Positions 16,841 to 29,281 of a stretch of DNA of 64,000 nt are shown in pieces. The stretch spans positions 62,001 through 126,000 of the forward strand of contig JACJYN010000008.1 in assembly GCA_020636095.1 (NCBI GenBank). The letters are read 5' to 3'. Source of the stretch: Lewinellaceae bacterium (GTDB taxonomy: Bacteria; Bacteroidota; Bacteroidia; Chitinophagales; Saprospiraceae). The notes under the pieces were generated by a model. That model worked only from the letters and a program-made list of their open reading frames with translations, made no database searches and was not told the origin of the DNA. How positions within the stretch are numbered: the stretch's first letter is position 1; the number at the start of each line of letters is the position of its first letter. Both the position numbers and the translations under genes were made by a program.

Positions 16841-19800
16841 TTATCGAATGAGCGTAACATTCCCTTTCTTAAAATAGGTTTCCTCGTTAAAGCAACGCAC
16901 TTCCAGGTAATACCCAAATACATCGGGCGACAACTCCCGGCCTTTATAAGTACCATCCCAGCCGATAGACGGGTCATCCGTTTCAAAGACTTTTTCCCCC
17001 CAGCGGTTGTAGACGGCAAAATACAATTCATCGATGGTTTTTCCCTCCACGAATAGCTGGTCGTTGAGGTTGTCGCCGTTCGGCGTAAAGGCGTTGGGTA
17101 CGAAAATGAAAGGCTCCCGGCATTCGGATATGACAACGACTCTCAGTTCCACCGCATTGCGGCAGCCTTCTTCATCCACCACCTCAACTGTAAAAACGGA
17201 GGTGCTGTCTATCCGGGCGGTAGGATTGAAGATCGTGATGTTGTTCAGGCCGCTCGAAGGTTGCCAAAAATAGCTATACCGTGGGTCAAAAGTAGCCTCC
17301 AGTTGCACCTGCCCGGGGCCAAAAAGCGTGTCCGGTTCCGCTGTAGCCGCAAGGGGCGGAATCTGGTCGGAGAGGATCACCCGGGTGCTTTCGGTGAGGG
17401 TGCAACCCAATTCATCCGTTACCTGAACCGTAAAGGCCTGATTCTGCTGAGGGCTCACCAACGGGGAAGCAGTATCTTCCCCCGAAATAATCGCCGAAAG
17501 CGGGGTCCAGGAATAAGAGAGCGGGGCTTCGGTGAGGTTCACCACTTCGAGGGCTACCGTATCTCCCCGGCACAGGCCGGTAGCTTCACTCAGAAATACA
17601 AGTATCTGCCGGCTGCTTACCGCAACGCTGTCGACTACCCGGCAGCCCTGCGCATCGGTCAGCTGCACGTAATAAAGGCTGCCTGCGCCGGGTTGAACCA
17701 TCGCCTCCGGCGTAGTGGAAATAATATCCGAAAAGTTGGCCGTGTTGGACCATACAAAGTCCACGGCTTGTTCACTTTCGGCAAACAGCAGAAAATCCGG
17801 CTCGCAGATTTGCGTATCCTGCGGTATCTGATATTCAATGGGCGGCGGCACTTCAACGGTGATATCCTTTTCCAAACGGCACAGGCCCGAAGCGTCGGTC
17901 ACCGTCACCGAAAATTGCTGGCTGGTTGCCAGGGTAACCACCGGGTTGGGCTGCGCGGGGTCCTCCAGCAGATTCGCCGGCGACCAAAGGTAACTCAGGC
18001 CGGCAACCGGCATGGGGTTCAGGGCAAAGGGTTGCCCGGGGCAGGCCACCAGGCTGTCCGGCAAAGCTAGTTGGAATACTTCCACGGGCACCTGCCGGGT
18101 TAGGGTATCCTGACAACCATCGTCAGAAGTAATAACCAGTTGAACCTCCAGGTTTTCCGAAACACCCAGTGTCAGCAATGGGTTGGGGATGGCAGCCGTT
18201 CGCCCCCCTCCAAAATCCCAGTCCCAGGAAACGATGGTGCTCTGATCGTTGACCGACTGGTCGGTAAACTGAACCGTGACGGAATCCGAACAGGCCACGA
18301 CTTCCCAGGTAAAAGCCGGAATGATGGCTGGTTCTTCAACCACTATTTCCCGAACCAGGGTATCGGGGCATTCTATAAAACTACTCAGGGTTACTGTTAC
18401 CGGATACGTTCCCGGGGCAGGATAGCTGTAATTGGCTATCTCCCCCTGGGCCGAGGCCGAAGGGTTGGCGGGGTCGCCAAAGTTCCAATTGTAAAAAGGA
18501 GCGTTGACACTGCTGCTGGAAAACTGAATGGTATACCCCCCGCATTGCTGGCCCGCCAGAAACTGGAGCTGGCTGGAAGTGTCGATCAGCGTCAGGGCCG
18601 TACTATCTTCCCGAATGCAGCCATATTGGTTTTCTATAGATACAAAAAGTGAATACTCGCCGGGGTCCGTCAGCCCGACAAAAGCGGTCGCCGAGCTTTG
18701 CCCCGCCAGAATGAGGCCCGGCGGCGACCAGCTGAAACTCAGCGTATCCGCCGGGTCGAGATTGATAACCGCCACAGCGCCGATATCTCCCGGGCAGACA
18801 GCCCGTTCGGTGGTCGTAATGACATCGATCCCGTTACCGGTTACCTGTACGCTGTCGGTAGTGAAGCAGCCGAAGGCATCCCGGGCCAGAAAATAGTAGG
18901 TTGCCGGCCCCATGGGCATGACCTCCACTGAACTCGAGTTGGACAGAAAATCATTGAACTCCGGATCGCCGGACCAGAGGAAGGAGACGCCGGTATTGCT
19001 TTGCCCTTCCAGCAAAAGGGCCGTGCTGCAGATGACGGTATCTTCCGGAGCCTCCGCGGTGATCAACTCGGGCACAAAAACGGTGGCCGTCAGTTCCACC
19101 TCGCAAAAGCCGCCGCCATCAGAAATGGTGACGCTATAGGAAGTTGTCTCCAGGGGTTGCACTTCCGGATTGGGGTTGGACGTATCCAGAATGCCTTCCG
19201 CCGGCGCCCAGGAGTAGGTATAGGCTGGATTGAAATCCGGGTTCAGAAAGACGGACTCCCCGGAACAAATGGCCAATGTGTCGGCGGCCAGCGCCTCCTC
19301 TATGAGGGTGGCCGGGAAGGACTCCTCCCAAACCTGCTCGCAGCCATTGGCGGCGGTTACCGTCAGGCGCAGCGTATAATCGCCGGCTTGCGTGATGACA
19401 AAAGCGGGGTTTTGCTCCGTTGAGGTAGCTCCTCCGGGGGCCAGTTCCCAGTACCAACCTACCGGCTCGGAAACCGAATCCTGGCTGAGGTCCGTCACCT
19501 GCACCACCAGAGAATCGGTACAGGAGACAAAAGCGTAATCAAAGTCGGGAATGAGGGAATTGTTCTGTAAATAGACCTGCTGAAAGGCAGTGTCTTCACA
19601 CACCTGGCCGGGTTCTGCGATGAGCATCACAGTATACAGGCCCGTATCGGAGAAGGTATATACGGCATTCGTGCTGCTGGCGGTTGCGCCTGGATTGCCC
19701 GGGTCATTGAACAACCAGGTAAAATCGTTGGCGCCCTGGCTTTCATTGTCAAAAAAAACGGACAAGCTGCCGCACTGTACTTCCGGAGCGGTAAAAGCCG

Positions 19801-20707
19801 CCGCTGCCTGCCCGCACTGGCCGACGTTGTACTGAAAATCGCGCCGGGTTGTCGAGATCAATGCTCCATCTCTGTATTCTTCCACGCAGATGCCCACCAC
19901 AAACTGGCCGATGGTATTGGGTAACCCGGTGAGCAGGCCCGTTTGGGAATTGATCGAAAGAGGAACCCCTCCGGAGAGCCCGTTCAGCATGTTGCCTTCA
20001 TTGTAAGGCGGAGTGACCCAACTAATGGGTTGGTAGGGCGGATTATTCGGAGGCTGGGGCATAGGGTCGTCTGGCGTAGCGCCTGAGAGCGGCGTGCACA
20101 ACCGGTAGACAATGCTATCCCCATCCTGGTCGATGGCGGACTGGTCAAAGACGATGGGCTCATTGACACAAATATAAATGGGCGGCCACTGCTGAAATTT
20201 AGGGTTGCTGTTGCATTCTTCCAGCGCCCGCTCGGAGATGGTCACGCCATACGTGGCGCCCGTATCCAGCGGGCCGATGATGTTGGCAATAGTCTGGTTG
20301 CGGCAACAACGCTGATACGCCAGTTGATAGCCCCCCGGGATCGGCGGCAGGTTGATGGTCGTCCGGTAGGTGGTCGTATGCACACACACATTGGGCGGTA
20401 CGACGAGGCATTCGCTGGACAAGACCGGGTCGAGGGTATCGTTGTTCATCAGAGGGATCAGCACTTCCTCCAGCAGCCGGTTCTGTGAATCGAAAATCCC
20501 GATCGAGGCCGGGTTGTCAAACCAGGCGTTGGGGTTGCCGTTGTAACAATCCCGAAAAATGGTCAGGGTTATCTCGTATTCATTGTTACCCAGGCAGGTA
20601 TAGTTCATCTCACCGCCTACGATGTGGGTGGCGCGGGCGGAGACGGGCAGAACCAGGAGCAGTACGACGCCCCAAAAAACGGGTCTTGAAATAGCTTTGA
20701 AATTCAT
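16841..20707 (-). CDS. Giant secreted adhesin-like PKD protein with T9SS type B (gliding motility C-terminal) tail
   Basis: 1288 residues from the ATG at 20707, chosen because it is followed by MNFKAISRPVFWG and a signal peptide ending ARA; a longer frame starts 20 codons earlier. The N-terminal ~330 residues (THIVGGEMNYTCLGNNEYEI, CCRNQTIANI) match the head region common in large Bacteroidota surface proteins. Several PKD-like beta domains follow (FDYAFVSCTDSLVVQVTDLS, NWNFGDPANPSASAQGE, WDWDFGGGRTAAIPNP). The C-terminal ~95 residues are a type B sorting domain (FVPNAFTPNGDNLNDQ, FAVYNRWGEKVFETDD, GWDGTYKGRELSPDVFGYYL). It is expected on the cell surface as a structural or adhesive protein. 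No enzyme domain is seen. Confidence 0.92.
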   Translation of the reverse strand: MNFKAISRPVFWGVVLLLVLPVSARATHIVGGEMNYTCLGNNEYEITLTIFRDCYNGNPNAWFDNPASIGIFDSQNRLLEEVLIPLMNNDTLDPVLSSECLVVPPNVCVHTTTYRTTINLPPIPGGYQLAYQRCCRNQTIANIIGPLDTGATYGVTISERALEECNSNPKFQQWPPIYICVNEPIVFDQSAIDQDGDSIVYRLCTPLSGATPDDPMPQPPNNPPYQPISWVTPPYNEGNMLNGLSGGVPLSINSQTGLLTGLPNTIGQFVVGICVEEYRDGALISTTRRDFQYNVGQCGQAAAAFTAPEVQCGSLSVFFDNESQGANDFTWLFNDPGNPGATASSTNAVYTFSDTGLYTVMLIAEPGQVCEDTAFQQVYLQNNSLIPDFDYAFVSCTDSLVVQVTDLSQDSVSEPVGWYWELAPGGATSTEQNPAFVITQAGDYTLRLTVTAANGCEQVWEESFPATLIEEALAADTLAICSGESVFLNPDFNPAYTYSWAPAEGILDTSNPNPEVQPLETTSYSVTISDGGGFCEVELTATVFVPELITAEAPEDTVICSTALLLEGQSNTGVSFLWSGDPEFNDFLSNSSSVEVMPMGPATYYFLARDAFGCFTTDSVQVTGNGIDVITTTERAVCPGDIGAVAVINLDPADTLSFSWSPPGLILAGQSSATAFVGLTDPGEYSLFVSIENQYGCIREDSTALTLIDTSSQLQFLAGQQCGGYTIQFSSSSVNAPFYNWNFGDPANPSASAQGEIANYSYPAPGTYPVTVTLSSFIECPDTLVREIVVEEPAIIPAFTWEVVACSDSVTVQFTDQSVNDQSTIVSWDWDFGGGRTAAIPNPLLTLGVSENLEVQLVITSDDGCQDTLTRQVPVEVFQLALPDSLVACPGQPFALNPMPVAGLSYLWSPANLLEDPAQPNPVVTLATSQQFSVTVTDASGLCRLEKDITVEVPPPIEYQIPQDTQICEPDFLLFAESEQAVDFVWSNTANFSDIISTTPEAMVQPGAGSLYYVQLTDAQGCRVVDSVAVSSRQILVFLSEATGLCRGDTVALEVVNLTEAPLSYSWTPLSAIISGEDTASPLVSPQQNQAFTVQVTDELGCTLTESTRVILSDQIPPLAATAEPDTLFGPGQVQLEATFDPRYSYFWQPSSGLNNITIFNPTARIDSTSVFTVEVVDEEGCRNAVELRVVVISECREPFIFVPNAFTPNGDNLNDQLFVEGKTIDELYFAVYNRWGEKVFETDDPSIGWDGTYKGRELSPDVFGYYLEVRCFNEETYFKKGNVTLIR

Positions 20708-20800
20708 TGAGACGAAAGATACAACACGAGCGGTAAGTGGCGAAATGAAAGGTTCGTTATTTGTCAAAGTGTGTTAGTTAGTTGACCAGGTTGCCCCGCT

Positions 20801-21883
20801 TTACCCCCTCACCTGAAAAGCCACCGTCTTCACCCTTTTCGTCCGTTCTCCGCCGGGCCCGGGTTCTTCCAGGACCATAGCCTGAGCTTTGGGTTGTTCG
20901 AATACTTCCTGCATATTGCGGATACACCCGGCCGGCACCTCTTCCGCCAAAAGGATTTGGAGGGCTTCTTCACGCGTATATTCCAGGAAACTTCTGCTCA
21001 GAAAAGTGTTGAGTGCTTCCCGGTTTTTCACCCGTTGGGCATTGGTGGAAAAGCGGTCGTCATTCGGCAATTCCGGGAGCTGCAGACAACGACAGAGCGT
21101 TTGAAACTGCCGTTCCGTACCGGCGGCGATGACCAGCGCTTTCTGATCCCGCGTCAGAAAAATATCGCCGTAGGGCGCGATGTTGGGATGCTGGCTGCCC
21201 ATGGGTTGGGGAATAAAGCCGGCCATCAGCCAGTTGGTGGCCTGGTTGGCCAGGGACGCGATTGCGGATTCCAGCAAAGAAGTACTGACATAGGCGCCCT
21301 GCCCCGTCTGCTGCCTGCGCAGCAAAGCCAGCAGTATGCCTTCCTTCAGTTGGTGAGCCGCCAGGATATCGATCAGGGCAACCGGCATCCTGGAGGGCTC
21401 CCGCCCCGGCTCGCCCGACATGAAGAGGTAGCCGGCCTCGGCCTGAAGTACTACGTCGAAAGCAGGCCGTTCTATCTCCTCCCCAAAGGCGGTCAGGTGG
21501 GCGTAGATGAGACGGGGGTTATAGCCAGCCAGCGTTTTATAGCTCATTCCCAGCTTCAAGGCATCCTGGGTAGTATAATTACTGATCACAATATCAGCTT
21601 CTTTGATCAACTGGTAAACTTCTGCCTGCCCTTCTGTTGTTTTCAAATTGACGAAGCGCACCTTTTTTCGGTAATTGACGCAACAGTAGTAAGCGGAGAG
21701 TTCCGCCTCTGCGGACTCGTTCGGCAATTTCCAGCGACGGGTGACATCGCCGCCGGTAGCCGGGTTTTCCACCTTGATGACTTCGGCGCCGAGCTCGGCA
21801 AAAAACATGCCGACGGCAGGGCCGGCCAGAACGCTGGCCAGTTCCACCACCTTTAATCCTTCGAAAAATTCGGACAATTCCAT
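20801..21883 (-). CDS. Family III CoA-transferase (CaiB/BaiF)
   Basis: 360 residues, a normal length for the family. The N-terminus GLKVVELASVLAGPAVGMFF followed by ELGAEVIKVENPATGGDVTR is the family signature. The expected catalytic Asp lies near residue 171 in MPVALIDILAAHQ. Other matches are LIYAHLTAFGE, FDVVLQAEAGYLFMSGEPG and PNIAPYGDIFLTRD. These enzymes move CoA between carboxylic acids (carnitine, formate, mesaconate and others); the acyl substrate cannot be read from the sequence. It is cytoplasmic and stands alone between a T9SS protein and a divergent nnr gene. Confidence 0.93.
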   Translation of the reverse strand: MELSEFFEGLKVVELASVLAGPAVGMFFAELGAEVIKVENPATGGDVTRRWKLPNESAEAELSAYYCCVNYRKKVRFVNLKTTEGQAEVYQLIKEADIVISNYTTQDALKLGMSYKTLAGYNPRLIYAHLTAFGEEIERPAFDVVLQAEAGYLFMSGEPGREPSRMPVALIDILAAHQLKEGILLALLRRQQTGQGAYVSTSLLESAIASLANQATNWLMAGFIPQPMGSQHPNIAPYGDIFLTRDQKALVIAAGTERQFQTLCRCLQLPELPNDDRFSTNAQRVKNREALNTFLSRSFLEYTREEALQILLAEEVPAGCIRNMQEVFEQPKAQAMVLEEPGPGGERTKRVKTVAFQVRG

Positions 21884-21949
21884 AAGCTTGTTTTGATTAG
21901 CGGGGCAAATTCGTGAAAAATGGCAACTATTTGGGTGTTATGGCAGAGA

Positions 21950-21980
21950 GTGTTCGCAATTCGCCGTTCGCCGTTCGCAA
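21950..21980. repeat. Intergenic TTCGC-word repeat
   Basis: The stretch GTGTTCGCAATTCGCCGTTC continues with another GCCGTTCGCAAA. It shares words with the repeats at 23568-23628 and 43595-43815, and lies in the divergent promoter region between the CoA-transferase and nnr. Confidence 0.5.
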
Positions 21981-22018
21981 AACAGGAAAACCTGCTTAAC
22001 AGTTAAAAAAACTCCCAC

Positions 22019-23524
22019 ATGAAAATATTCACCGCAGAACAAATCCGCCAACTCGACGCGTACACCATTGAAAACGAACCCATTGCATCCATTGACCTCA
22101 TGGAGCGGGCCGCCCTCACATTCACCTACTGGTTTATCAACCAGTTTCCCGAAACAGGTAGCCCTATACATATCTTCTGCGGGCCGGGCAATAACGGCGG
22201 CGACGGGCTGGCCATCGCCCGCATGTTACACCACCGCTTCTACGATATCACCGTCTACCGTTGCCACATCGGCGGCAGTACTTCCGAAGATTTTGACGTC
22301 AACCTGGGGCGGTTGCCGGCGCACGGCGGCGTGCCCGTCCACGATATTGAAAAAAACGGCAGCTTCCCGGAATTGCCAGCAGGCGCCATCCTGATTGACG
22401 GCATCTTTGGCTCCGGCCTCAACCGCCCGGTAGAGGGTTTCTGGGCGGAACTGCTTGAACACCTCAACCAACAAGCCGCCACCCGGGTAGCCATCGATAT
22501 CCCATCCGGGCTTTTCGCCGACCAGCCTACCAGGGGGGTTACGTTCCACGCCGGCCATACCTTTAGCTTCGAAGTGCCCAAATTTGCCTTTTTCTTTCCG
22601 GAAAACCAACAGCGCGTGGGGCATTGGGTAGCCCAAAGCATCGGCTTACACCCCGAAGCAATTGAAAGCACCCCGACCCCCTATCACTTTATGGATGAGG
22701 CATTTATACAACCCTTGCTCAAGCGCCGCGACAAGTACGGCCACAAAGGCCATTTCGGCCATGCGCTGCTCCTGGCAGGAAGTTACGGCAAGATGGGGGC
22801 GGCGGTGCTCGGCAGCCGCGCCTGCCTGCGCGCCGGCGCCGGGCTGGTGAGCGCACACGTTCCCCAATGCGGCTACGAAATCATTCAGATCAGCGTACCG
22901 GAAGCCATGGCCAGCATCGACCGACACCCATACCAGCTTTCCGAAATTCCCGGGCTGGAAGGCTACTCCGCCATCGGCATCGGCTGTGGCCTGGGGCAGA
23001 AAAAGGCTACCCGAAAGGCCTTACTGGACTTGCTGAAAAAGGCTCGCCAGCCCCTGGTGATCGACGCCGACGCACTCAACATCCTGGGGAAACACCCGGA
23101 ATGGCAGCAGTACATACCCGAAGGCAGTATCCTCACCCCTCATCCCAAGGAATTTGAGCGGCTATTCGGAGAAACATCGAATGGTTTCGAACGGAACGAA
23201 CTACAACGAAAAAAAGCCAGGGAACTGGGCATTCACATTGTACTCAAAGGGGCCCATACCTGTATCGCCGCGCCAGATGGAACCTGCTATTTCAACGGCA
23301 CCGGTAACCCGGGCATGGCCACGGCGGGCAGTGGGGATGTGCTGACGGGCATCATCACCGGAATATTGGCACAGGGGTATGCACCGCTGGAAGCTGCGCT
23401 GCTCGGGGTGTACCTGCACGGCCTGGCGGGGGATCTCGCCGCTGAGGAGCTGGGACAGGAGGCGATGATTGCGGGAGATATTACGGAGAGGTTGGGGAGC
23501 GCTTTTGGGGTATTGCGGGGATGA
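22019..23524 (+). CDS. nnr: Bifunctional NAD(P)HX epimerase / ADP-dependent dehydratase
   Basis: 501 residues, the usual length of the fused enzyme. Residues ~1-225 are the YjeF N-terminal epimerase domain: MKIFTAEQIRQLDAYTI, the nucleotide loop GPGNNGGDGLAIAR and DGIFGSGLNRPVEG. Residues ~235-501 are the carbohydrate-kinase-like dehydratase: GHKGHFGHALLLAGSYGKMG, LTPHPKEFERLFG and NGTGNPGMATAGSGDVLTGI. Together they repair hydrated NADH and NADPH. It is cytoplasmic and monocistronic, followed by a strong hairpin at 23568. Confidence 0.97.
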   Translation: MKIFTAEQIRQLDAYTIENEPIASIDLMERAALTFTYWFINQFPETGSPIHIFCGPGNNGGDGLAIARMLHHRFYDITVYRCHIGGSTSEDFDVNLGRLPAHGGVPVHDIEKNGSFPELPAGAILIDGIFGSGLNRPVEGFWAELLEHLNQQAATRVAIDIPSGLFADQPTRGVTFHAGHTFSFEVPKFAFFFPENQQRVGHWVAQSIGLHPEAIESTPTPYHFMDEAFIQPLLKRRDKYGHKGHFGHALLLAGSYGKMGAAVLGSRACLRAGAGLVSAHVPQCGYEIIQISVPEAMASIDRHPYQLSEIPGLEGYSAIGIGCGLGQKKATRKALLDLLKKARQPLVIDADALNILGKHPEWQQYIPEGSILTPHPKEFERLFGETSNGFERNELQRKKARELGIHIVLKGAHTCIAAPDGTCYFNGTGNPGMATAGSGDVLTGIITGILAQGYAPLEAALLGVYLHGLAGDLAAEELGQEAMIAGDITERLGSAFGVLRG

Positions 23525-23567
23525 AATGAGCAAGGGGTTATGCGGGAGTGTTAGGTGTTAGGTGTTC

Positions 23568-23628
23568 GGTGTTCGCAATTCGCTGTTTCCAGGAACTTGC
23601 GAACAGCGAACAGCGAATTGCGAACACC
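23568..23628 (+). terminator. Perfect 20-bp hairpin made of the genome's TTCGC/GCGAA repeat words
   Basis: The arm GGTGTTCGCAATTCGCTGTT (23568-23587) pairs perfectly with AACAGCGAATTGCGAACACC (23609-23628) around a 21-nt loop. It lies 44 bp after the nnr stop and before the promoter-like element at 23691, so it is a plausible terminator, though no U-run follows. It is one of several hairpins in the window built from the same words. Confidence 0.6.
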
Positions 23629-23690
23629 CCCTTCGTTGTGCTATCGAAATAAATTCCCCCAAAAAAATTACCTCGCCAAACAATTTACGC

Positions 23691-23698
23691 TACCTTTG
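23691..23698 (+). promoter_or_regulatory. Bacteroidota -7 element TACCTTTG
   Basis: TACCTTTG followed by CGCC matches TAnnTTTG exactly. The -33 box is weak (TTA about 20 bases upstream). It is about 140 bp before the likely start of the DUF1624-like membrane protein and just after the hairpin that follows nnr. Confidence 0.5.
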
Positions 23699-23915
23699 CG
23701 CCGTAAACAAATGGCAGCCAGAACATTACTCATTAAGTGGCCTCAAAACAACTCTCAGGCCCGGCGTGTTTTTCCCCGATTCTGAACGTTACGAAAAGGC
23801 ATACTTTACGTCTGTATCATCCAGTAGTATGGATCAATGATTTAAAAAAAAACATACAGCCATCAAAACGCTTTCTGCTTCTTTCGCCAACCGGCGCGTC
23901 ACGTTTATCGACCTG

Positions 23916-25112
23916 TTGCGCGCCTACGCCATCCTGATGATGTTGCAGGGCCATTTCATAGATACCCTGCTGGGCTCCTCCTTTCGCGACCTGAGCAACC
24001 CCATTTTCGGTACCTGGTCCTTCCTGCGGGGCATGACGGCCCCTATCTTCTTTTTTGCCAGCGGCTTGATCTTCGTCTTTCTTCTGATGCGGGATAAGGC
24101 GCCGTTCCTGGAGAATACGAGGGTAAAGAAAGGGCTGCGCCGGGGTATAGAACTGATCGTTATCGGTTATATCCTCCGGATAACATTCCCGAGCCTGCTC
24201 AGCCATGGCTTATACCCGGGCCTGCTGGCGGTGGATGTGTTGCATTGTATCGGTTTAGCCCTTTTGACCCTTATTGGCGTTTTCGCCATTAGCCGGTACC
24301 TGAAAATCTCCTATCCATTGCTGCTGGCGCTAGGCGGGGCATCGGTTTTTTACTTTCATTTTGATGTTAAATACGCCGACTGGAGCTTCCTGCCCCTGGC
24401 ATTGGAGAACTACTTCACCCAATCCAATGGGTCCGTTTTCACACCCATCCCCTGGGTTGGCTACTCCATGCTCGGCGGGGTGCTGGGCTATGCCCTGAAC
24501 CGCCGCCCCCAATGGGCTTTCGGGCAAATTCTGCCGCTGGCGCTGCTGGCCTCCGGCCTGTCCATCCATTATTTTTCCTCTTGGGTGCTAACCCAACTGT
24601 ATGAAGTGACCGGCTGGCAAAACTTCCTGGCGCACGCCAACTTCAACTTCCTGGCCTGGCGCCTGGGCCATGTCTTCATCTCCGTTTCCATTTTTATCTG
24701 GATCGCCCAGTTGTGGCGGAACATCCCCAAGCTGCTGCTCCGCATCGGCAGTGAGACGCTGGTTATCTACGAGGTACACTTTGTATTGTTGTACAGCACC
24801 TGGTTCGGCATTGGCCTTTCCAGCTTCTGGTACCGCAGCCTCACGCCGGCGCAGGCCGTTTTCGGCGCCATTCTGTTCCTCCTTTTCTTCGTGCTGCTGA
24901 TTGCCCATATCGACCGCATCCGCCAATACCGCTGGCCCTGGTGGCGGGAGAAGATCGCCATCGCCACCCGCATTGGGTGGAAATGGATTAAAGAAGCGGC
25001 TGTGATCTTCCGCGAAAAGGCCATTTTGGCCTGGCGGGTGGCACGGGTCAGAGTGGTGCGCTGGTATCTCCGGCGGACTTATTCTGCTTATCAGGCTTCG
25101 GGGGAGGAGTAA
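23916..25112 (+). CDS. Multi-pass membrane protein, DUF1624/HGSNAT-like (start disrupted)
   Basis: 398 residues from a TTG at 23916, but the conserved-looking N-terminus (RRVTFIDLL) begins further upstream, so this start is probably too late. The frame is open back to 23841. At 23837 there is an ATG that would read directly into it if one T of ATGATTT were absent, giving MIKKKHTAIKTLSASF. About ten hydrophobic helices are visible, with RAYAILMMLQGHFID, GMTAPIFFFASGLIFVF and GLALLTLIGVF typical of heparan-alpha-glucosaminide N-acetyltransferase-like and acyltransferase-3-like proteins. The C-terminus is a basic cytoplasmic tail. The enzyme activity is not established. It is followed by an unrelated amidohydrolase gene 95 bp away. 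Confidence 0.8.
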   Translation: MRAYAILMMLQGHFIDTLLGSSFRDLSNPIFGTWSFLRGMTAPIFFFASGLIFVFLLMRDKAPFLENTRVKKGLRRGIELIVIGYILRITFPSLLSHGLYPGLLAVDVLHCIGLALLTLIGVFAISRYLKISYPLLLALGGASVFYFHFDVKYADWSFLPLALENYFTQSNGSVFTPIPWVGYSMLGGVLGYALNRRPQWAFGQILPLALLASGLSIHYFSSWVLTQLYEVTGWQNFLAHANFNFLAWRLGHVFISVSIFIWIAQLWRNIPKLLLRIGSETLVIYEVHFVLLYSTWFGIGLSSFWYRSLTPAQAVFGAILFLLFFVLLIAHIDRIRQYRWPWWREKIAIATRIGWKWIKEAAVIFREKAILAWRVARVRVVRWYLRRTYSAYQASGEE

Positions 25113-25207
25113 GAGCTGTTTCCCTATTTCTCCAAAATTTCGTTATTTCGCATTCGCAAACACCAAAGGCCTGCCTATTTTTTAAACCGAACCAAAGACA
25201 GATCAGA

Positions 25208-28480
<3,273 letters not shown>

Positions 28481-28521
28481 TGAACGGTTTCATGGTTGGA
28501 TTGCTCCATTGTTAGATGGTT

Positions 28522-28574
28522 AACGCAGCCGGGTTTCAGCCCCATTCCGGCCATGGAGCCCGGCTGCGTTTTTT
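28522..28574 (+). terminator. Rho-independent terminator after the propeller-amidohydrolase gene
   Basis: A 12-bp perfect stem (AACGCAGCCGGG, 28522-28533, with CCCGGCTGCGTT, 28559-28570) encloses a 25-nt loop and is followed by TTTT. It sits between two convergent genes. Confidence 0.85.
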
Positions 28575-28597
28575 CCAATGCCCCATCCGTACCCCGA

Positions 28598-29056
28598 TCA
28601 CCCTCCCGAGGGGTCCGACAGGAAAATGATCAGCGAAATAGTGATCAGCGAAAAGAATAACCCGCCAAGGACGATGCCCAGGATGGCGCGAAATTTACTT
28701 CCTCCCCTTTTCAGCGCCAGGATGCCGGCAACGACTGCCCCTATGGCAACGAAAAAGGACAAAGCAGCCACGGCTGGAATAGCTAACAACGCATAGGTAA
28801 GGACTCCAAGGACAAGGGCAAAAGTAGCGAGGTTGTCCGGGTTGTCTTTAATCCTCGCCCGGGCGCTCTTTTTTTGGTGTTTTCGGATTTTTTTCTGAAC
28901 CAGCTTCAGCGCTATCCGCTGGCCAAAGGGCAGCTTCCGGGCCACCCTGTTTTCGATGGCCTTCTCATCGGCCTTTTTTACTTTTGGTACGGCAATAAGG
29001 GGTAGAGATATCAAAAGGAAAAGAGCGAGGAAGGCATTCCTTGTTAGCAGTTTCAT
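28598..29056 (-). CDS. Small membrane protein, paralogue A (basic linker plus two or three TM helices)
   Basis: 152 residues. Signal peptide 1-22 (MKLLTRNAFLALFLLISLPL) is followed by a strongly basic stretch (RIALKLVQKKIRKHQKKSAR). Hydrophobic segments at ~75-112 and ~122-145 are joined by ALKRGGSKFRAILGIVLGGL. The arrangement and the last motif recall DUF4190-like membrane proteins, but I cannot name the family with certainty. It is paralogous to the gene at 29282-29773, in the same order and on the same strand. It lies downstream of the MoxR/vWA/caspase gene series and could be functionally linked to it, but a 226-bp gap separates it from its paralogue. Confidence 0.72.
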   Translation of the reverse strand: MKLLTRNAFLALFLLISLPLIAVPKVKKADEKAIENRVARKLPFGQRIALKLVQKKIRKHQKKSARARIKDNPDNLATFALVLGVLTYALLAIPAVAALSFFVAIGAVVAGILALKRGGSKFRAILGIVLGGLFFSLITISLIIFLSDPSGG

Positions 29057-29136
29057 AAATAGCGTTTAGTTCTACTTTGCTAACTTAAAAAAATGAAATG
29101 TAACGTCTCCGATTTTCCTCCCCCTCCCTACGGTCG

Positions 29137-29152
29137 ACCCCTCCAGAGGGGT
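29137..29152. repeat. Short hairpin ACCCCTC-CA-GAGGGGT
   Basis: Perfect 7-bp arms with a two-base loop in the gap between the two small membrane proteins. The same CCCCTCC/GGAGGGG vocabulary appears inside a coding linker at 31804-31820. Confidence 0.5.
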
Positions 29153-29281
29153 ATATTTGGGGGGCATTTGCTTTGGTGGGCAAGATGCATCAAGAGTCTC
29201 ACATTATAAAATAGTTTAAGTTAACAAAGTAGTATTAGGTAGGTGGCTAAAATAAAGATTCTTTGAGGCCGAGCCCTGCCT

